Shown in pieces: positions 12,545-25,652 of a stretch of 64,000 bases of DNA. This DNA is from Cerrena zonata. Lineage: Eukaryota; Basidiomycota; Agaricomycetes; Polyporales; Cerrenaceae. The first letter of the stretch is position 1, and each line of letters opens with the position of its first letter. Made by a program: the position numbers and the translations under genes. Under the pieces are notes generated by a model. The model searched no databases. It was not told the origin of the DNA and saw only the letters and a list, made by a program, of their open reading frames with translations. Where the stretch lies: assembly GCA_038087015.1 (NCBI GenBank), contig JASBNA010000093.1, forward strand, positions 60,867-124,866, in the 5' to 3' direction.

Positions 12545-13323
12545 ATGCCATACTCTATTGACCTCCAACACCAACCCAACGCTGTGCTCTCTCGTCTCCT
12601 CGCGCAGAATGCCCAGTGGGCCACAGATGTGAATATCGCCGAACCGTCCTTCTTTGAAGAGAGCGCGAGGGGCCAGGCACCCAAGGTACTCTGGATTGGA
12701 TGTGCAGATTCGAGAGTACCCGAGTCTGTTGTACTCGCCACTAGGCCCGGCGATGTTTTCGTCCATAGGAATATTGCAAAGTAAGTCCTTTCGGTCTTTC
12801 CCCCTGCCTCGACTCTCCGGAATGTAAACGGAAACTGACCGGATTTCGCCTTTTCTCTTTCTATAGCCAAGTCCATGCTGACGATATGAATGTGCTTTCC
12901 GTCATCCAATATGCCGTTGATGCTGTTGGAGTCGAACATGTCATTATTGCCGGCCACACCCATTGTGGAGGTGCGGCTGCTTGTAAGGCTGCTGCGTCCA
13001 AGAGCCTTACTTCGCCTGCTCCCGATACGCCACTTGGGAAGTGGTTGGAACCTCTTACTTCGCTTGCTGGATCCTTGGCCTCTTCTGGCAAAGAGGGAGC
13101 AGGCAGAGAGGAAGAGGAGGATCCATTGATGAAGTTGGTCGAGGAGAATGTGAAGATGCAAGTGAGGAATGTCGTTGGGACAAAGACGATGCAGGGTGCT
13201 TGGGCAAAGGGGAAGAACGTTCAAGTCCACGGATGGGTGTACCATTTGGAGAATGGACGCGTGAGGGACTTGGGTGAGAGTTGGGGGAAGGAGAAGGCCG
13301 AGTTGTTGCAACTTGGTTTGTAA
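12545..13323 (+). CDS. Beta-class carbonic anhydrase
   Basis: Interconverts CO2 and bicarbonate. Two exons, 12545-12780 and 12867-13323, are joined across an 86 nt GTAAGT...CTATAG intron and give a complete 230-residue protein, the normal size for a fungal beta-carbonic anhydrase. The zinc site is visible: CADSR at residues 53-57 (ligand Cys53, with the Asp55-Arg57 dyad) and HTHCGG with His109 and Cys112 as ligands. RPGDVFVHRNIAN lies between them. An insert of about 45 residues after the HTHCGG block is rich in Ala, Ser and Glu. No signal or mitochondrial targeting peptide is obvious, so a cytosolic location is likely. Fungal homologues supply bicarbonate for anabolism and CO2 sensing. The ATG is the first in-frame Met, and the frame is clean. 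Confidence 0.95.
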
Positions 13324-15766
13324 ATGGACGATAGTCGTGAGTTTTGTGCATAGCCGAATAACAAGTTGTACGATAGGATTTTCTCTTGGATGTCCCATAC
13401 CTTCTTCAATGTACATGTAGTTCAACATCAATGACTGTGATGACAATGTTTGCGAGTTTTGCGTTCTCTTCGTCTGAAACGGACGTGCCGATTGTCTCGA
13501 ATGCTTACTCTGCCTCTGTGACTCTTAGTGCGGCCATATTTTGGGGCATTGGTTATTCGACAACGCTAAGTATGGTCTTATCTCGCGCGCGTACGAGCGG
13601 TGATACGAGAACTGATGGGTTTATACTTGAGGCTTGACGTCACCGCACATGGACCAAGTTCCGATCAGAAAACATCCGAGATTGGGTGAGAGATGTGAGA
13701 TACGAGATGAGATGGGGGGAGATTGGAACGTGAGATGTGATGGAACTGAGATTAATATTTAGAGACTTTTAGCTTCCGCTTTGGGGTCTTGGACTCGTCG
13801 AGGCAGGGCTTGGTGCGTCCAGGTCTGCGGATGTTCCTTGAAGTCAATCTGGGTGGTGGTATCTGGTTGCGGGGATTTGGGTCATGTGGACGGTTGTGGT
13901 ACGTCATGAGGGAATAGAGTAGATGTGGGGATCATGGACTCGGAAGATCGTGGATACGAAGGGGTGGCTAGGCAACGAAGGGTCAAGAGATATGGATACA
14001 ACCGTACCTTCGCGTAGCATATTGTCATCAACTTGATACGTCGCGACGAGATATTGTTATGATCTTGTACTATGTTGTTTCCCTCATCCGTGTACATGCT
14101 TGGCCGCGACAAAAACAATTCTAGGATCCTGTATATTTTCATGGCTTGCAAGAACGCTACATATGCATTAGCAACAATGATCGACCACATAGTACATCAA
14201 GACAGACTTTTTGTGATGTCTTTTGAAGTCCAAATCTGTAGCAAAGCTGCTCCCGAGAACATTGATTGACAATAGCAGATATGCCATTGTGATGGAACGT
14301 AACTAACTTCAGAAACCACATCTCCCAGCAGTTCCGATATTCATTAGTCTGACATTGTCCGTGGGACGGTTGAACACCAACTATTGGAGTTTCTGCGACA
14401 GAAGAGGATATCGCGGAGATTCTGGAGGCTAAACGGGTGGATAGAAGAGTAAGTGCACGGACGGACGATCACAGTGTACGACGGGCTATGTAATTGAGTC
14501 ATAGTGACCCAATGAAGCTATGGATGTCAGAGAGATCGTTGTGGTTGAGGGAAACAACTTCAAAGGTCACGATGACGAGTTTCCATTGCCGCGCAGTCGG
14601 CTCGGATTAGGGTTTGGAAGCTGCAGCCTGGGATACGACAAGCCAACGGAGTTAGAGGAAGGTTTGCGAGAGAACGAGTGCAATAAGCTGGCCAGTGTTT
14701 GCACCTTTCTCTAGATCATCCATCTGGTAGGAGGTGGTAGGGTTCTCGTAGACGTGTCAACCTGATGGATGTATGTGCGATGATGACGTCATCTCATCTA
14801 TTGGATCATTAAGTGTAAAATAACTAATCTCAATACGTGAAATGGCTATAAGGAAGGATGATGTTAAGTCTAAAAGCCTTGCGTAGGAGGTTTCATTGAT
14901 ACGGAATTGTTACAATACCCTCTGTGTTTTGCAACGGCTCGGTTGTGCTTTTTGTTTAATCGTAGCCCCCAAAGTGGGGAGAGCTGAACGATACTCGGCG
15001 GAATAATATTGTGCAATAGAAGTTGAACTCGGAAGTAGCGACATCAAGTAGGTAGGCCGTCCAACTTGAAGTGATCAACGAATACTTTGAGGGGCCGGTG
15101 AGTGCCGAGGGGTATGTCTATATCTGGTAGTGCGACATTCCGGTAAAGATATATGGAATATTGTCATTAGAGTATTTTCCAATGGCATTTCAATACGACT
15201 ATACCTGACAGCCTGACTGATATGAAATCCCATGTTGGTTGTCTTGAAGTAACTTTCCTGTGAAGTAGCAATATTGATATCGATATTATTGAAGTCAAGA
15301 CGGTATTCTGAGCATCTGGGTTCGTACGTCACGATAATTATTACCACGAGGTACTAGATACATTGGCTCGGACGATGGCAAGAGTTGAGGCTCTTCAAGG
15401 TTAGTAGAGCTTGCTACATGCAGACCACAGTGACAGTATAACTTGCTGCACTATAGCTACGGCTTTAATCGAGTTTGAGATTGCCGTGCTTATCATCCAC
15501 ACGTGGTCTATAATTAGTAGCTTCTGACGCTCTTCAAGTTTACTTCCTCCTTTCACGAGGTACGTATTCCTAGGTTTTCACTTGGAACATCTAAACTAAT
15601 ATGTATCTGCGAAAGTTACGAAGTGACCTTGAATCGTAAGTAAATTTGCATATTTCGCCATTCCGACCGGAGTTATGAAATGCAGCTTACGTTCAGTGTT
15701 ACTGTATCAGGTGGGAAGGGCATACTGATACTGATACACACTTGAACTCGAACCACCACCACAATC
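13324..15766. other. Intergenic, no supported gene
   Basis: Short open frames occur on both strands (for example 13882-14190 and 15075-15347, minus), but none shows a domain, a paired splice structure or a recognisable motif. The last few hundred bases presumably contain the ABC transporter promoter. I see no repeat of note. Confidence 0.4.
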
Positions 15767-18700
15767 ATGACAGTCTGCCATGGCGCAAGTCTGGTGTCAC
15801 TTTCAGAACCTTGCGTACGTCAATTTTGGGCCTCTATCGTGCCTGCGGTTCTCGTTGCCATTTTCTGCGTATTCCGAATCCCAGTCCCCAGCCAGGCAAA
15901 AGGGGTATTGCGTTTGGTCCAAGCACCTTTCAAGAACTTCCTACCATTAGCCGAAGCCGAATTCCTGGATAATGGGGTGATTGTAGTGGAAGCAGAGGCC
16001 CCTCACCAATCTGTATGGAGGTCGTTACTCATCTCGTCGTTTTCTCTGCTTGAAACACTTTTATGGCTCGGCCTAGGCTCCTATGCTCTCGCCGTTGACC
16101 CATCTTCGTCCTGGAACTATGTTCTTCCTTGGATACTGGCTGCTTCATGGTTCTACGCGGTCTTGCGTACTACTTTGAAGCCTACGTCTACCCCGCCATT
16201 CGACCTATTTGTGTTGTACACACTTCATCTCATCTTTAGCCTCGTTTCCATCGGTGGGATAATCTATGATACCTATATTTCTGGCAATTCAGCACCTACA
16301 ATATGGGTATTAGTTGGTCAAGGGGCTAATCTCCTCGTCGTGTCGTTTTTGCTCATCGCAGTGCTTCAAATGCCACTGGCGATCCCCTCCAAACATATCG
16401 ACCCCGCGGAAATTGTGAGTGTGCTCCCTCCTGATGGCGGCTATATTGCGCTAACAGATTATTCGATATAGGGCAAGTCTATCTCTCTCGAAGACTACAC
16501 CTCCCTCTGGGGATGGATAACATTCAACTGGGTTATGCCTCTCGTTCGTAAAGGAACCCGCACAACTCTGAACGAATCGGACGTGTGGAACCTCAGTCCG
16601 ACGATGCAGGCACGACCAGTATACATCAAATTCAGTCAGACTCATCGAAAGACGCTCCTACGCCGGCTCTGGGCGGCCAACTCCCTTGATCTCCTTCTAG
16701 ATTTCGGCTTGACATACGTCAGCGTTGTCTTCAATTACCTCGGCCCGTTCTTCCTGAAGAAGATTCTGGACTCGCTTAATCAAGATAAAATTAAGGAGGA
16801 CAAAGAATTGGTCTACCAGGCTTACATTTACGCGTTTCTGGCGTTCGTGTCGACAATTTGCAAGGTATGTAGAACACATCGAGCATCCCAGTTTGTCTCA
16901 AGCATAGTCTAGGCGGAAGCGGATGTACAACACTTGTGGTATGGCCGAAGAGCGTCTACGCGTATTCGCTCAGAGCTCATGTCTGCAATCTACGACAAAG
17001 CGTTGAAGCGCAAGGACTTTTCTGGCATCGTTGACAAGGACGCAGCTAAAGATGCCAAGACACCTAGTAAACCGAGTGGGTCCCCTTTACTCTCAACCGT
17101 GACGAACACGCTCACTAAAAATTGCGTAGACACCGACCCGAAGGCAGATGAACCCAAGGCGGGGGCTGATATCGGAAAGATTGTTAACTTGATGGCAGGT
17201 GACGCCAATAGGGTTAGCTGGACTCTTCTGTTCTGTTCTTCCGTTACTCATAAATCCTTAGGTATGTATGATGGTGTCCGGCGCGTACTTCATTTATGGC
17301 GGTATGTACATTTCAGCCATCCGATTGATACGTGTTCTGAATAGTCGTTAGCCCCTTTCGAAATCATTATTGCCTGTCTTTTCCTCTATCAGTAAGTTAT
17401 CCTAATTGTTCTAACTTTTATTCTCCCCAGTTAACGCGACGTACTAGGTTACTCGGCATCGCAGCATTCGCCGGTTTCTTTATCATCCTTGTCATATGGC
17501 CCCTGAACAACTTTTTTGCCCGACGTTCTTTCAGGATTCATAAAGGACTTTCTACAGCACGTGACAAGCGAATGGGTGTTTTGAATGAACTCATCAGTGC
17601 TATCAAGTTTATCAAGTTCTTTGCGTGGGAGGATAAATGGGTTCAGAGAACCTTGGATGCTAGGGAGGTTGAAATGCAGTGGATGATTAAGGGTAAGTCT
17701 ACTCCATTAGGCTTCGAGCATCTACTCATCTCGAACTAAATAGCGCGGATCAACTCTATCTGCCTATCATTTGTCTGGTCGACCGCTCCGATCTTGGTAT
17801 CGCTGTCTTCATTCTTCGTGTACATTTGGCAAGGCAAAGAATTGACTGTAGGAATTGCCTTCACTGTAGGTGTTGATCATGCAACCCAACGTATCCTCGT
17901 TAACTCGTGACGTTTGATTCTAGTCCATCGCTCTGTTCCAAATGATTAGGTAAACCTCTCCACAACTTATATTCGAATAGTACTGGAATACTTTCATTGC
18001 AGGGCTCCTTTAAACGTCATCCCAGCATGGATCGTTCAAATTCTCCAGGTGCGTAACCTTTACTTCTCTGCCTACGTATTTCAAATTGACTATTTCTAGA
18101 CTGGTGTTGCCATCAACCGTATCTCTACCTACCTTGGTGAAGATGAAGTGGACGAACAAGTCTCTACTCTCAAGAAACGTTCTGCTCCATCAGACTCAGA
18201 TGAAGTAGGACTTGGAATCAAGAATGGCAGCTTCAAGTGGAACGAGGTCGAAGAAACCCAGGATAACAAAACGCAAAAGAACGGTGCCTCCAGTCAGCCA
18301 GCCAGCTCTTCGGATGAGACCGATACAGCAGTCGAAACGGCGTCCAGCATTGGGGAAAATACTGACCATAGATTCGAACTGAGGGACATCACTGTTATGT
18401 TCCCCGAAGGCGAATTGACAGTCGTTACAGGTCCGACTGCAAGTGGTAAAACTGCATTGCTCGTACGTCTTACCCCTGATCATTTTTGATAAGTATTACT
18501 TATCCGGTTTCGCAGATGGCACTTCTAGGAGAGTTAACCAAGCTTGACGGCGAACTAATCATGGCCAAGGACTCAACTAAAGTGGACAAGCATGGATTAA
18601 TGCACGCGATTTCCTACGCTGCTCAGTCGCCATGGTTGCGACACCAGTCTATCAAGGATAACATCCTCTTTGGCTACCCGTATGACGAGCAAAGATACCA

Positions 18701-21700
18701 TGATGTAATAGAGTGTTGCGCCCTGCTACCGGATTTGGATATCTTGGAAGACGGAGATACTACTGAGATTGGTGCACGGTAAGTGCTGATAGTGTTGGGT
18801 AATCATGCAGAGTCTGACGATATGTCAATTTATAGAGGTGTTAGTTTGTCAGGTGGCCAAAAAGCGAGGTATGTCCTATATGTTTGCAATGCCCAAAGTG
18901 TGCTCATTGTCTACAGAGTTGCGCTAGCTCGTGCCGTTTACGCTGTAAGTGGTCATTTTCGTCGGACACTGTTACTGAACTCACTATCTCAATTATCATC
19001 ATCAGCCGACGAAATATCTCCTTCTCGATGACCCTCTGAGTGCTGTTGTATGTACTCGGGTTTAACCCGTCAAATGGTAGTGCGGACGCTAACACGAACT
19101 TCTGTTCATAGGACAGTCACACTGCTCGTTTCTTGTACGAACGATTGCTGAGAGGACCATTGTTGAAACATCGTACAGTGGTACGCACGCCCAAGTTACG
19201 TCTGTTACCGCGCATATTAACTCTATGTTAGGTTCTTGTCACCCACCACGTCGAACTTGTGCTTCCCGGAACGTATTACATCATCCGAATGCTCGATGGG
19301 CGGATTGACACCCAAGGTCCTGTTGGAGAGCTCCGTGCGCAAGGTGTCCTCGACGATATCGCTCATGACGAAACCGCCGAAGTTGCCAAAGAGGAACAAG
19401 CTGTTGCAGAAGCCGAGGCGAAACCGGCCGATGATGCTGATGCGGAGGAAACCGCGCCAGTTAGTACCAAAAAGCCAAGAAAACTGATTGAAGAGGAAAA
19501 ACGGGAAACTGGAAGCGTGAAGTGGCATATTTATAAAACTTACTTGAAAGCCTCGTACGTCCACCCAGCCAGATTTCACTCTTATGGCGATGTATTAATG
19601 GTGATACAGATCATATTGGACGTGGGGTATCTTGTTTGGGCTCATCGTACTCAACCAATTGCTAGCCGTGTCGGAGAAGTTCTGGATTAAGGTACGAAAT
19701 AATCATTTCCGCCATAATATCTATACTGATGTCACTTCGTGTAGTATTGGGGAGAAGCCTACGGCGAGTCAAATTCGACTACTTCAGGATTCTATCAAGC
19801 CAAATCGTTCTATACTCCGGAACATGAGATTCCACTCGACTCGACGTTCTCGCCCCTGCACACCTATCATGCGGATTATTCCACAACGTCAGGTGTTCGC
19901 GGATGGGAAATCGACATTAATTGGCCTCGAGCACAAGAGCATCCATTCTTCTACATTGGTGTCTACGCAGCCATTACTTTGGGTGCTGCCCTGGTAAACA
20001 TCATTGCTGCTGCGACCCAGTACACTGGAGCTCTTAGAGCCTCTCGTGTACTGTTCAAACGACTTTTAGTTACCGTGGTTCGAGCAACCATGCGTTGGCA
20101 TGACGTGACACCACAAGGTCAGCTCAACGTCAAACAGCTCAAATATTTGACTCATTCTAACTTACTTCGATCCAGGTCGTATGCTCAACCGATTTAGTAA
20201 AGACGTTGAGACAGTTGATACCTCATTGGCCGGCACTTTACAATCAGTAAACTCGTCCCTAGCTGTCTTTGCTGCGTCAGCGTTGACTGTTATGTAAGTC
20301 CACAGGTCGCTTTATACATTGTTTATGACTGATTGTTCTTGAAGTTATGTCTTCCCTCTTTTTATCTTCCCAGCTGTCATAATCGGTTATCTGTATCGTC
20401 TCTTGGCTATAGGATACCTCAACACTGGTCGCGATCTCCGCAGAATGGAGTCTAATAGCCGAAGTCCTATCTTCGCTAACTTCGGCGAATTGCTTGAGGG
20501 TATTGTTACTGTCAGGGCATTCTCTGCTGAGCAACGATTCCTGGATGACCTCTATCGCAAAGTCGATTTGACGACAAAGGTACACCCTTCTCATGCAAGC
20601 AATTGGTTCCTGCTAAACGTTCTCTATCTTAGATGTGGTATTCGTTCTGGATGACTAATCGCTGGCTATTGCTCAACTTCGACTCTCTTGGTGCATTAGC
20701 GGTCTTTACAACGACTCTTTTCGCGTTGTCGGGATACGTCAATGCAGGTCTTGCTGGTGTCTGTATCACATCTGCCATGGCGTTTACAAACAGTGTCTAT
20801 TGGGCATGTCGCTTCTGGACAGCTTTAGAACTTGATCTGAAGTAGGGTTCCATGTTACCTTCGGTATCATCAAGACCAACTGAAATCTTCACTCTGATAG
20901 CTCCGTCGAACGTGTTGTCGAGTATCTTGATCTTCCTCAAGAACCTCCAACTGTTATCGAAGACAACCGTCCCCCCGCCTACTGGCCTTCCTCCACTGGT
21001 CCCAACAAAGATTCCTTGATTGTTGTTGAAGATCTGGTTGTCAAATATGCGCCAGAACTCCCTCCTGTTCTACATGGAGTATCATTCAGCATTAAATCTG
21101 GAGAGAGGATTGGTTTGCTTGGAAGGACTGGAAGTGGTAAATCGACTCTAGCTATGAGTATTCTGCGCTTTGTGAGTGACAGCACTACGCGGCTAAGCCC
21201 CTATTTATTGACGGAAAATTGTAGGTCGACCCGGCCGAAGGCAAGATCATGATTGATGGTATCGACATCACGAAGATCGGTTTGCACGATCTGCGCTCTC
21301 GAATTGTGAGAATTAGTTTATAATAACAATCTTGATTTCTAACACCATTTCTTAGACGTTTATTCCGCAAGATGCTACATTGTTCTCAGGAACGCTACGA
21401 GAGAACCTTGACCCATTCAGTACGTTCACCCTTATCAAGATAATAGTCTTGACTCATATTCTGTTACAGATGAGCATGACGACAGCGAATGCCTGGACGT
21501 TCTTTACCGTGTCCAAATGCTTACCGAAACACAGCTTAACTCGCAGCGTACTTCGCAATTGCCTTCGCGTGAACCTTCTCGTCCTGGATCTATCCACGAG
21601 GGCGTTGCTCCGTCTGCCCCTTCCATTGCCTCAACTTCGTCACCCACTGCGACCGAAATTGAGTCTAAAACTACCATCACCCTCGACACTCAAGTATCAC

Positions 21701-22136
21701 CAGGTGGAACTAACTTTAGTCAAGGCCAAAGACAATTAATTGCGATGGCGCGAGCTTTGTTGAGGAGAAGTAGCATCATCGTGTTGGATGAGGCGACGAG
21801 TAGCATCGATTTCGCTACGGATGCTAAGATCCAGGCAACAATTCGGGAAGAGTTCAATGATTCTCTCTTGCTTACCGGTGCGTACATTGAAGATATACCT
21901 TTTATTGCTCTACTTAAACTAATTTCTCGTCATACCCAGTCGCTCATCGTTTGCGTACTGTCATTGACTACGATCGCCTCCTTGTGCTGGATAAAGGCGA
22001 ATTGGCCGAGTTCGATACTCCTTGGAACTTAATTCAGAAGCAGGACGGTATCTTTAGGAACATGTGCTTGAAGAGCGGAACGTTTGCCGAATTGGAGGCG
22101 GTTGCAAAGACTAAGGCCCTTACTTTGCGTTCGTAG
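15767..22136 (+). CDS. ABCC/MRP-type ABC transporter with N-terminal TMD0-like domain
   Basis: Full-length ATP-driven exporter of the MRP/YCF1 type. Exon 1 (15767-16414) encodes several hydrophobic helices, like the TMD0 extension of long ABCC proteins. The first transmembrane domain runs over many short exons to about 18150. NBD1 has Walker A GPTASGKT (18430-18453), signature LSGGQ (about 18846-18860) and Walker [12 protein letters not shown] (about 19014). An acidic, Lys-rich linker follows. Membrane domain 2 starts with SYWTWG near 19610. NBD2 has Walker A GRTGSGKS (21121-21144), a variant signature NFSQGQ (about 21709), Walker [13 protein letters not shown] (about 21774) and an H-loop AHR. 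Every junction I tested joins in frame, for example YLKAS to SYWTWG. Family members export glutathione or other conjugates and metals, often at the vacuole; the substrate here is unknown. Confidence 0.9.
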
Positions 22137-22496
22137 ATATGTTACTATGCGGGAAGTCAACCCGTAACAGGAGTCATATATTATGATGTTCCGATGACTC
22201 TCAGTTCTCAATTATGTATTGTTTTATACGTGATGTTCGTTCATACCGAGTTTGTGTCAAGAGTTACTACAAAATCCGTAGAGGGAGATAAATTCGGCAC
22301 TGCCATATGGTTGGTAGTAATGCCAATAAATAACTTCCTCAAATATATCTGGTAGTAATTTTTCGATTGAAAAACTGTATATAAGCTCAGCTCTTACGAG
22401 CCTATGCTACCGAACGAGATGCTTTACATGACCTTACCTTTTTCGGAAGCGGTCGGCTAAATATGGCAAACGCTTTGCAGGACCGATCACGGCTCG
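22137..22496. other. 3' flank of the ABC transporter gene
   Basis: AT-rich downstream region with an AATAAA-like stretch near 22325. No gene is seen between the transporter stop codon and the inverted-repeat element. Confidence 0.4.
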
Positions 22497-22864
22497 TTAC
22501 AGCTCTTTCGGAAAACCTTGTCGCACGCCTTTTTTTATTTTTTTTGACGGACGCATCAATATTGGGCGCTCAGGCCCTTCCTGTTACCAAAAGCAGTAGC
22601 TCATGATGATTTTGATATCCCACGCTTAACAAGCACTAAATGCCTGAAGTCATGATTGAACACTCTGTTGGACTAAGTTTGCACTGTAAAAGAATGTCTG
22701 ATATCACTGAAGATATATACACAGATATAATACAGTAAACAATGCACTAGCTCACTAAATATATCATAAGACGTCAGTTGGGGTACCCGCTGGTAGCGAA
22801 GCGCCTAATGCAACTTTCAAAAAAAAAAGAAGGCGTGCGACAAGGTTTTCCGAAAGAGCTGTAA
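22497..22864. mobile_element. MITE-like element, 368 bp, with 35 bp terminal inverted repeats
   Basis: The left end at 22497-22531 begins TTACAGCTCTTTCGG. The right end at 22830-22864 is its exact reverse complement over 35 bp, continuing into a T-rich (left) and A-rich (right) run. The interior has no coding capacity. Inner segments also show weak inverted similarity (a GCATCAATATT-GGCGCTC area against AAGCGCCTAATGC). I see no convincing target-site duplication. Size, perfect TIRs and lack of genes fit a non-autonomous DNA transposon lying in the upstream region of the next gene. The transposase superfamily cannot be told. Confidence 0.7.
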
Positions 22865-23050
22865 TGAACCTTTCTAATCGCGGTTTTCTCCACCTCTCTC
22901 TCCTCCTCCTTGTATTGACAAATATCTTCTCGTTTGAAAATACCAGTCAATAATATCAAGTACAAATTCATATTTCTAGTATATATCCAAGTAAGTTTGA
23001 ACTTTGTCGCGGGCCTGGTCATAGTATACGCATTGACACGAATTCAGGTC

Positions 23051-25266
23051 ATGCTCGGATTACGCGACGAGATTCAACGAGGTAGTTCGCTGGCACCTAG
23101 AGCCCACCTGGAAGGCATTAATCTGCCAGCCAACTTTAAGCTTCCTCCTATACATGCCGTTCACGAAGATGCTGCTCAACGTGAGCCACTTAGGAACTCC
23201 ATGATAACTCAACTGCTAATGATAATATAGTGCCGAAATGGAGGCAGAATGGGCCACCGCAGATGCGAACTGTATTTGTTAAAGAAGGAAAAACGACGGT
23301 TCTTAATCCGGATGGCGCACTTGCTGAACCCATTGCATGGAATACCAATATGCCTAATCTCTTTAGGTTCGCCTACTTCACCAAAGTTGAAGACGGTGCG
23401 TATGCATGCGTGGTTGACGCGTCGTATTTGGCTCTATAATCTTTCTTACAGTACCATTCGAACTGCTTGAGGCCGTCATTTTTGCACTAGCCATGTTTGC
23501 ACGTGTCTTGACTGAGAGCGAGGAAAGTCAGCTCCGTGCGATGGGCCACATCTTACCCCACCAAAAAGCCGAAGATGCTCTCTACTTCATGGTATGCTTG
23601 GTAAATATTGATGCGAACTCTCAGCTAATCGCTCAATGACAGACCACGAATACACGAGTAAAGCTTGCCATGCATTTATTGTATGTTGTTGATGACGCTT
23701 CTCGTGAATTGCCACAGGCTGACCTTCTCATAGGAACCCTAGGATCGACCGTCCGAAGACGCTCTTCCAGTCATCAAAGCTGCTGGTGAAGCAGATATCG
23801 CGCGTTTGAAATCCCTCAAGGATAAAGATGATCCTTATAAAACGAACCCGTATGTATACAATTGGTCTCTCGATAAAAAAATATTCATGGCGATATCATA
23901 GAGGTCTTTTTGCTATGTATTGCGATGCTCTCGTTTTCTCGAACCGTTTCGATGCAGAGACGAGGAAAGAATTGGACAGGACATTGCATGCCGCACGAAC
24001 AGGACCACTTGGGAACAAATCAAACATGGCCTTCGTTATAGTGAAATTGAGGTGTCACCTTGCACTCATCCTTCAACAAATGCATGTCGATGAGGCGGAA
24101 CAAAAGGAGTAAGTTTCTTCCACGTTCTCGCGATACTTTGTAACGACATTCTATTTTCATAGACATGTCGAATATTGTTCTAAATACCTTCGCAAAAACC
24201 CAAAGGTTGTTTCCGAAGGGACATTGCTGCAAGTACTTTTTCGACAAAACCAACCTACGCATCCGGTACTTTCTGCGTTGGGTGGTGTTCGATGGTTGGA
24301 GGGTGTTATTACTCGCGAGGGCTTGACTGCTCGTATGGAAGAACGGACAACGAAGGCTTGTCGCCATTGTGGTATACGTGAGCCTGAGAAGACGTTGTTC
24401 AGATGTTCCGGGTGCAAACATATTTTCTACTGGTACGTTCTACTTCCCTATGGTTTGTGTAGCGTGTTAACGATTTCCTCGATCGACCAGCTCAAGGGAA
24501 TGTCAGAAGGCGAATTGGAGGTTACACAAGTGAGTTTTTAAATAATTACATGTTAGGACCGCGACCGATACGTGTTACTCAGGGAGCCTTGCAAGTAAGT
24601 GTTTGGCTATCTCGATATATAGGTTTACAGTTTTCAACGTTATTTAGGGAAACGGCAGAAGCGAAAGCGAAAGCAGAGAAGCTCAAGGCAGAAGATCCTA
24701 AAGCCGCTCAGAAAGCGCTGGACTGGATCAAATATCGGGAGAGTACTACGCCTACCAACGGATCCTTCTTAGCTCACGCTCTCGGAGTGCATAAAGACCC
24801 TTCTCGTGGTCGCACTCACATCATTTTGAGAGAACTTGAATATCGACCGAAGCAATCAAAGGACTTCCGGTTCCGGTTTCATGTTGTTCGCATCGGCGTA
24901 TTCAAGGTTCAAGATGTACTGAAGGATATTGAAGGATTGATGCAGTTGAATCCGGGAGAGGGCGAAGAGTATCTTCGAGATATGTTCGAAGCTATTGATA
25001 ACAGCAGTCACCAGAGAGAGATGGTCCCAATTATCGATTTGACCTGGGGCGATGGGTTGCAGACTTGGCTAGGATCGAGTGAGTCCCCAAATTAACTATT
25101 GCCACACGTTCTTACTAACGTATATGCCCTAGCTGCTATTCATCAGGACAAAGTTCGGGCTATGCCCTACAACCCCAAATGGAGGGAAGCGATTAATGTG
25201 GATGGCGAGGTTCCGGAGTATGTTCTCTTGAAGAGTGGTGTTAAGGATGCAGAGCTCGTTTTCTAG
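23051..25266 (+). CDS. MYND-type zinc-finger-like protein
   Basis: Multi-exon protein. The ATG at 23051 (MLGLRDEIQRG) fits the first coding block, though an upstream exon is possible. Introns near 23179-23230 and 23395-23451 join in frame (AAQ-LPKW and KVED-VPFE). The middle contains ACRHCGIREPEKTLFRCSGCKHIFY at about 24356-24430. This is the first half of a MYND finger: CxxC, a second CxxC and the aromatic before the third zinc pair. The usual continuation (C-x3-CQ, W, H, C) is not evident in either splicing option I tried. The C-terminal half from about 24650 to the stop at 25266 is clean and has no recognised enzymatic motif. MYND fingers mediate protein contacts. An AATAAA lies at 25441. 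The precise role is unknown. Confidence 0.6.
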
Positions 25267-25652
25267 ATGGGATTTCCGATATACTCAGGCGGTCCCCTCT
25301 AATTCTACATTTACCAGATTCCGTAGTAATTGACATGTAGCCTGCGCTGCATGATTACTGTATGTTTTGCTAGTCCGAAGTGTGGTGTTTCTTAATCTGC
25401 GTTCCGGTTTTTAGTTATCGTGTCGATTTATCTCGTGTACAATAAAGGCTGAGAATTAGAATAAATAAAGCACAATTGCTCTAGAAATGGGTGGTCTACG
25501 GAAATACGTGTATTATCTACTTCATTGAAATTCAATAGCGGGTGTTATTTCCTTATTTGGACGTTTTCGCGTGACTGAAGTCAAGGGATCAGGACCATCT
25601 TTCAGGTCGCTTTAGACCACGACCACGACGACTCACAGTGCCGACCTCAACC
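25267..25652. other. Intergenic region with polyadenylation-like signals
   Basis: The spacer between two plus-strand genes contains AATAAA at 25441 and again near 25463. No gene, repeat or RNA structure is seen. Confidence 0.4.

Noticed and set aside
12529..13446. 305-codon minus-strand open frame
   Set aside because: It is antisense to the carbonic anhydrase, whose zinc motifs and intron are unambiguous.
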